From Actinomycetota bacterium (GTDB lineage: Bacteria > Actinomycetota > Thermoleophilia > Gaiellales > Gaiellaceae): DNA of 5,750 nt. Under the pieces are notes generated by a model. That model saw nothing but the letters and a program-made list of their open reading frames with translations, was not told the DNA's origin and ran no database searches. Both the position numbers and the translations under genes were made by a program. Positions 5,747 to 5,750 of the stretch are shown here, one piece after another. Positions within the stretch are counted from its first letter, which is position 1; each line of letters opens with the position of its first letter. Location of the stretch: assembly GCA_013813345.1 (NCBI GenBank), contig JACCRW010000076.1, positions 1-5,750 of the forward strand, written 5' to 3'.

Positions 5747-5750
5747 AACG

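Noticed and set aside
5563..5750. Forward frame from ATG 5563 open to the right edge (all three forward frames lack stops after 5492)
   Set aside because: The 62 codons use A/T third bases far more often than the real genes here, there is no ribosome binding site before the ATG, and a good ribosome binding site at 5740-5746 points to a later start. A relic or real atypical gene cannot be fully excluded without the sequence to the right.

Overview
The window is GC-rich (about two thirds G+C by eye), gene-dense chromosomal DNA. Its genes are typical of high-GC Gram-positive bacteria. The mix of a compact MMPL exporter, a PadR regulator, a GAF-like/LuxR regulator and a small secreted cytochrome P460 suggests an actinobacterium, perhaps a Thermoleophilia-type soil lineage. 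That placement is inferred from gene content and codon style, not from a marker gene. There are no RNA genes, insertion sequences, CRISPR arrays or phage genes that I can support.

Layout from left to right: (1) The 3' part of a forward gene for a glycoside-hydrolase-like TIM-barrel protein enters from the left edge and ends at 744. (2) A reverse PadR-family repressor gene (747-1295) meets it tail to tail, with 2 bases between the stop codons. (3) An AT-rich divergent promoter region (1296-1399) carries an imperfect dyad. (4) A forward gene for a complete 12-helix MMPL/RND-type exporter of 734 residues follows (1400-3604). (5) A reverse two-gene unit is next. A GAF-like/LuxR-type regulator (4020-4784) overlaps the start of a secreted cytochrome P460-like haem protein (3583-4023) by an ATGA, and the P460 gene tail overlaps the MMPL tail by 22 bp. 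(6) A short divergent intergenic region holds a good promoter for the LuxR gene and a strong ribosome binding site for the next gene. (7) A forward gene for a small secreted beta-rich protein, possibly DUF3224-like, spans 4892-5383. (8) A 367-base stretch has no convincing gene. It contains GC hairpins, then four spaced copies of an 11-bp motif (TTTACCGGCTT), and ends in a ribosome binding site that appears to serve a gene just beyond the right edge.

Two regulatory modules stand out. PadR with the divergent MMPL pump is the classic arrangement of a local repressor controlling an exporter. The LuxR-P460 pair looks like a translationally coupled unit: a sensor-regulator made together with a periplasmic or extracytoplasmic enzyme whose family handles hydroxylamine and nitric oxide. 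The most unexplained signal is the four-copy motif array upstream of the unseen right-hand gene, which looks like a multi-site operator.
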